Position numbers and translations under genes: made by a program
Assembly (NCBI GenBank): GCA_024408905.1
Contig: JAKSUP010000054.1
Coordinates: 1 to 7,802 of the forward strand
Direction: 5' to 3'
DNA from: a bacterium
GTDB taxonomy: Bacteria; Cyanobacteriota; Vampirovibrionia; Gastranaerophilales; Gastranaerophilaceae
DNA: 7,802 nt
In this document: positions 5,559-7,802 of the stretch, one piece after another
Layout of the letters: each line of letters starts with the position of its first letter
Position numbering within the stretch: position 1 is the first letter of the stretch
The notes under the pieces: generated by a model
The model's database searches: none
Told to the model about the DNA's origin: nothing
The model's input: the letters and a program-made list of their open reading frames with translations, nothing else

Positions 5559-7802
5559 ATGAAAGAGGGATATTTTCCACAAGAGATAGAGAAGCGCTGG
5601 CAAGATGTATGGCAAAAAGAAGATGTTTTTGATACGCCAAATGATAGTGATAAGCCTAAATACTTTGCATTATCAATGTTTCCTTATCCGTCAGGGAAGT
5701 TGCATATGGGTCATGTCCGTAACTATACTATAACTGACGTTATTGCAAGATTTAAGAAAATGCAAGGGTATAATGTTTTACACCCAATGGGTTGGGATAG
5801 TTTTGGTTTACCTGCAGAAAACGCTGCGATGAAGCACGGTGCGAATCCTGAAACTTGGACAGATGAAAATATTGCATATATGACAAAGCAATTGAAAATG
5901 TTAGGTTTGTCTTATGACTGGAAACGTGAAGTAACCACTTGCAAACCTGATTATTATAAATGGACACAATGGTTATTTTTGCAATTGTATAAAAAAGGTT
6001 TAGCTTATAAAAAAGAGGCTGCAGTAAACTGGTGTGAAAAATGTGGTACAGTTCTTGCAAATGAACAAGTTATTGACGGTAAATGCTGGAGATGTGACTC
6101 TGTGGTTGAAAAGAAGTACCTTTCACAATGGTTCTTCAAAATTACAGACTATGCTGAACGCTTATTGCAAGATTTAGACAAACTGCCTGGGTGGGGCGAC
6201 AATGTTAAAACTATGCAAGCTAATTGGATAGGGAAATCTGAAGGAGCTATTTGTAGGTTCAAAGTGATAGATGCACCCGATGGCTCAGAAATGGAAGTTC
6301 CTGTGTATACAACAAGGCCTGATACTGTTCATGGTATAACTTATCTTGTTGTGGCTCCTGAATACAAAGATATAGAAAAACTTACAACTCCTGAAAATAA
6401 GCAGGCAGTTGAAGAATATAGAGCAAATGCTCGTAAGATGACTGAGATTGAAAGACTATCAACAGACAGACCAAAAACCGGTGTACCTTTAGGAACACAC
6501 TGTATAAATCCGTTTACAGGAGAAACATTCCCATTATGGACTGCAGACTATGCCCTTGTTGAATACGGAACAGGTGCTGTAATGGCAGTTCCAACTCATG
6601 ATGACAGAGATTTCGCTTTTGCGAAAAAATATAAACTTCCTATGAAAGTAGTCATTGAAGCAGCAGATAACCCTAGAAATAGAAATACAGAAGAATGGAC
6701 AACGGCTTATACTGATGAAGGTGTTTTGATTAATTCAAATGAATTTGACGGTATGAAAAATACCGAAGCTAAAAAAGCTATTACACAAAAAGCTGTTGAT
6801 AACGGATTCGGAGAATTTAAGACTCAATATAGATTAAGAGATTGGTTAATCTCTCGTCAAAGATATTGGGGGGCTCCAATTCCTATTATTTACTGCGATA
6901 AGTGTGGGATTGTTCCTGAAAAAGAGGAAAACTTGCCTGTAATGTTACCAAAAGATGTTGATTTTTCTGTTGTTGGGAAATCACCAATTACAACTTCCCC
7001 AACATTTGCAGAAACAACTTGTCCAATTTGTGGTGGGAAAGCTCGTAGAGAAATGGATACAATGGATACATTTGTATGTTCAAGTTGGTATTATATGAGA
7101 TACTCTGATCCGAAAAACTCAGGAAAACCGTTCTCTAAAGAATTAGTAGATAAATGGTTACCTGTAGATCAATATGTTGGTGGAATTGAACACGCAATTT
7201 TGCACTTGTTGTATTCAAGATTCTTTACAAAAGCTCTTAAGGATATGGATTTGTTGAGTTTTGACGAACCTTTTAAAAACTTGTTAACTCAAGGTATGGT
7301 ATTGAAAGACGGTTCTAAAATGTCAAAGTCCAAAGGTAATACGGTTGACCCAGATGAAATATTTGAAAACTACGGGGCTGATACAGCAAGATTGTTTATT
7401 CTTTCAGATTCTCCTCCGGCAAAAGACTTTGACTGGTCAGATGCAGGTGTTGAAGGATGTTATAAATTCTTGAACAGAGTATGGCGTTTGATTAGTGAAA
7501 ACTTTACGTATTTAACTAAGGATTACAAATTAGAATTTCCTTTATCAAGAGAAAATGATGATTTAGTAAGATTAGTTCATATTGCTATAAAAGGTATTAC
7601 AAATGATATTTCAAACGATTTTCAATTTAACACAGTAATTTCTAAATATCGTGAGTTGACTAACGCAATATACGATTGGCGTGGGGCTAAGAATGAACTT
7701 AGTGCTGAGGATAAAAATGTATTCAGTTTCGCTGTTACGACATTAATCAAGCTTATGTCACCTGTAACGGTTCACTTGTCAGAAGAAATTTGGCATGAAC
7801 TA
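5559..7802 (+). CDS. leuS: Leucyl-tRNA synthetase, N-terminal 748 residues (3' end outside window)
   Basis: This cytoplasmic class I enzyme charges tRNA-Leu with leucine using ATP and edits mischarged tRNA. The frame is open for 748 codons to the window edge; bacterial enzymes run about 800-880, so roughly the last 60-130 residues are missing. Catalytic motifs are H49-M-G-H52 (HIGH), WDSFGLPAENAA (79-90) and K587-M-S-K-S591. The editing domain (about 220-420) has TTRPDT (251-256), GTGAVMAVP and HDDRD (347-351), so editing looks functional. Four-cysteine zinc sites are C159/C162/C176/C179 and C446/C449/C488/C491. WLISRQRYWGAPIP begins at W429, and the anticodon-binding domain starts around residue 630. 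The start is set by GGAGG five bases upstream and by the normal N-terminus (FPQEIEKRWQ). It lies 66 bases after the small membrane-protein gene on the same strand, with no functional link to flagella expected. Confidence 0.97.
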   Translation, partial: MKEGYFPQEIEKRWQDVWQKEDVFDTPNDSDKPKYFALSMFPYPSGKLHMGHVRNYTITDVIARFKKMQGYNVLHPMGWDSFGLPAENAAMKHGANPETWTDENIAYMTKQLKMLGLSYDWKREVTTCKPDYYKWTQWLFLQLYKKGLAYKKEAAVNWCEKCGTVLANEQVIDGKCWRCDSVVEKKYLSQWFFKITDYAERLLQDLDKLPGWGDNVKTMQANWIGKSEGAICRFKVIDAPDGSEMEVPVYTTRPDTVHGITYLVVAPEYKDIEKLTTPENKQAVEEYRANARKMTEIERLSTDRPKTGVPLGTHCINPFTGETFPLWTADYALVEYGTGAVMAVPTHDDRDFAFAKKYKLPMKVVIEAADNPRNRNTEEWTTAYTDEGVLINSNEFDGMKNTEAKKAITQKAVDNGFGEFKTQYRLRDWLISRQRYWGAPIPIIYCDKCGIVPEKEENLPVMLPKDVDFSVVGKSPITTSPTFAETTCPICGGKARREMDTMDTFVCSSWYYMRYSDPKNSGKPFSKELVDKWLPVDQYVGGIEHAILHLLYSRFFTKALKDMDLLSFDEPFKNLLTQGMVLKDGSKMSKSKGNTVDPDEIFENYGADTARLFILSDSPPAKDFDWSDAGVEGCYKFLNRVWRLISENFTYLTKDYKLEFPLSRENDDLVRLVHIAIKGITNDISNDFQFNTVISKYRELTNAIYDWRGAKNELSAEDKNVFSFAVTTLIKLMSPVTVHLSEEIWHEL

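Noticed and set aside
5752..6060. Frame of 102 codons on the - strand within leuS
   Set aside because: It is antisense to the catalytic and zinc-binding region of leucyl-tRNA synthetase and has no independent support.

Overview
The window is a compact, AT-rich bacterial stretch with every gene on the + strand. It holds the core of a flagellar type III protein export gate, then a PilZ-domain gene paired with a small membrane-protein gene, then the start of a housekeeping gene, leucyl-tRNA synthetase. No RNA genes, mobile elements, CRISPR arrays or long repeats are visible.

Layout: the 3' end of fliP (to 271), fliQ (274-546), fliR (546-1325, GTG start), flhB (1336-2418), flhA (2428-4521), a two-domain PilZ protein (4552-5142), a two-helix membrane protein of unknown function (5142-5492), a 66-base spacer with a possible promoter, and leuS from 5559, which is still open at the right edge (748 codons present). 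From fliP to the small membrane protein no gap exceeds 30 bases. Two junctions overlap by one base (TAGTG at fliQ/fliR and TAATG at pilZ/small gene), so this block looks like one operon with translational coupling.

How the genes work together: FliP, FliQ and FliR form the export gate core in the flagellar basal body membrane. FlhB switches substrate class and carries the NPTH self-cleavage site. FlhA is the large gate component; it has the FHIPEP region and a C-terminal cytoplasmic domain that docks chaperone-substrate complexes. The PilZ protein has the RxxxR and DxSxxG signatures of a cyclic-di-GMP receptor, which suggests second-messenger control of motility encoded with the export gate. 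The small downstream membrane protein is translationally tied to the PilZ gene and may be its partner, but this is inference.

Organism: the sequence indicates a flagellated, AT-rich bacterium with strong GGAGG-type ribosome binding sites at some genes. The fliPQR-flhB-flhA order is shared by many phyla, including Clostridia-like Firmicutes, spirochaetes and other deep lineages. The flhF/flhG genes that often follow flhA are absent here. A Gastranaerophilales/Melainabacteria-type gut bacterium is one possibility, but the sequence alone does not settle it. Most of the window is well-known biology; the PilZ/small membrane protein pair is the only part that is not standard.
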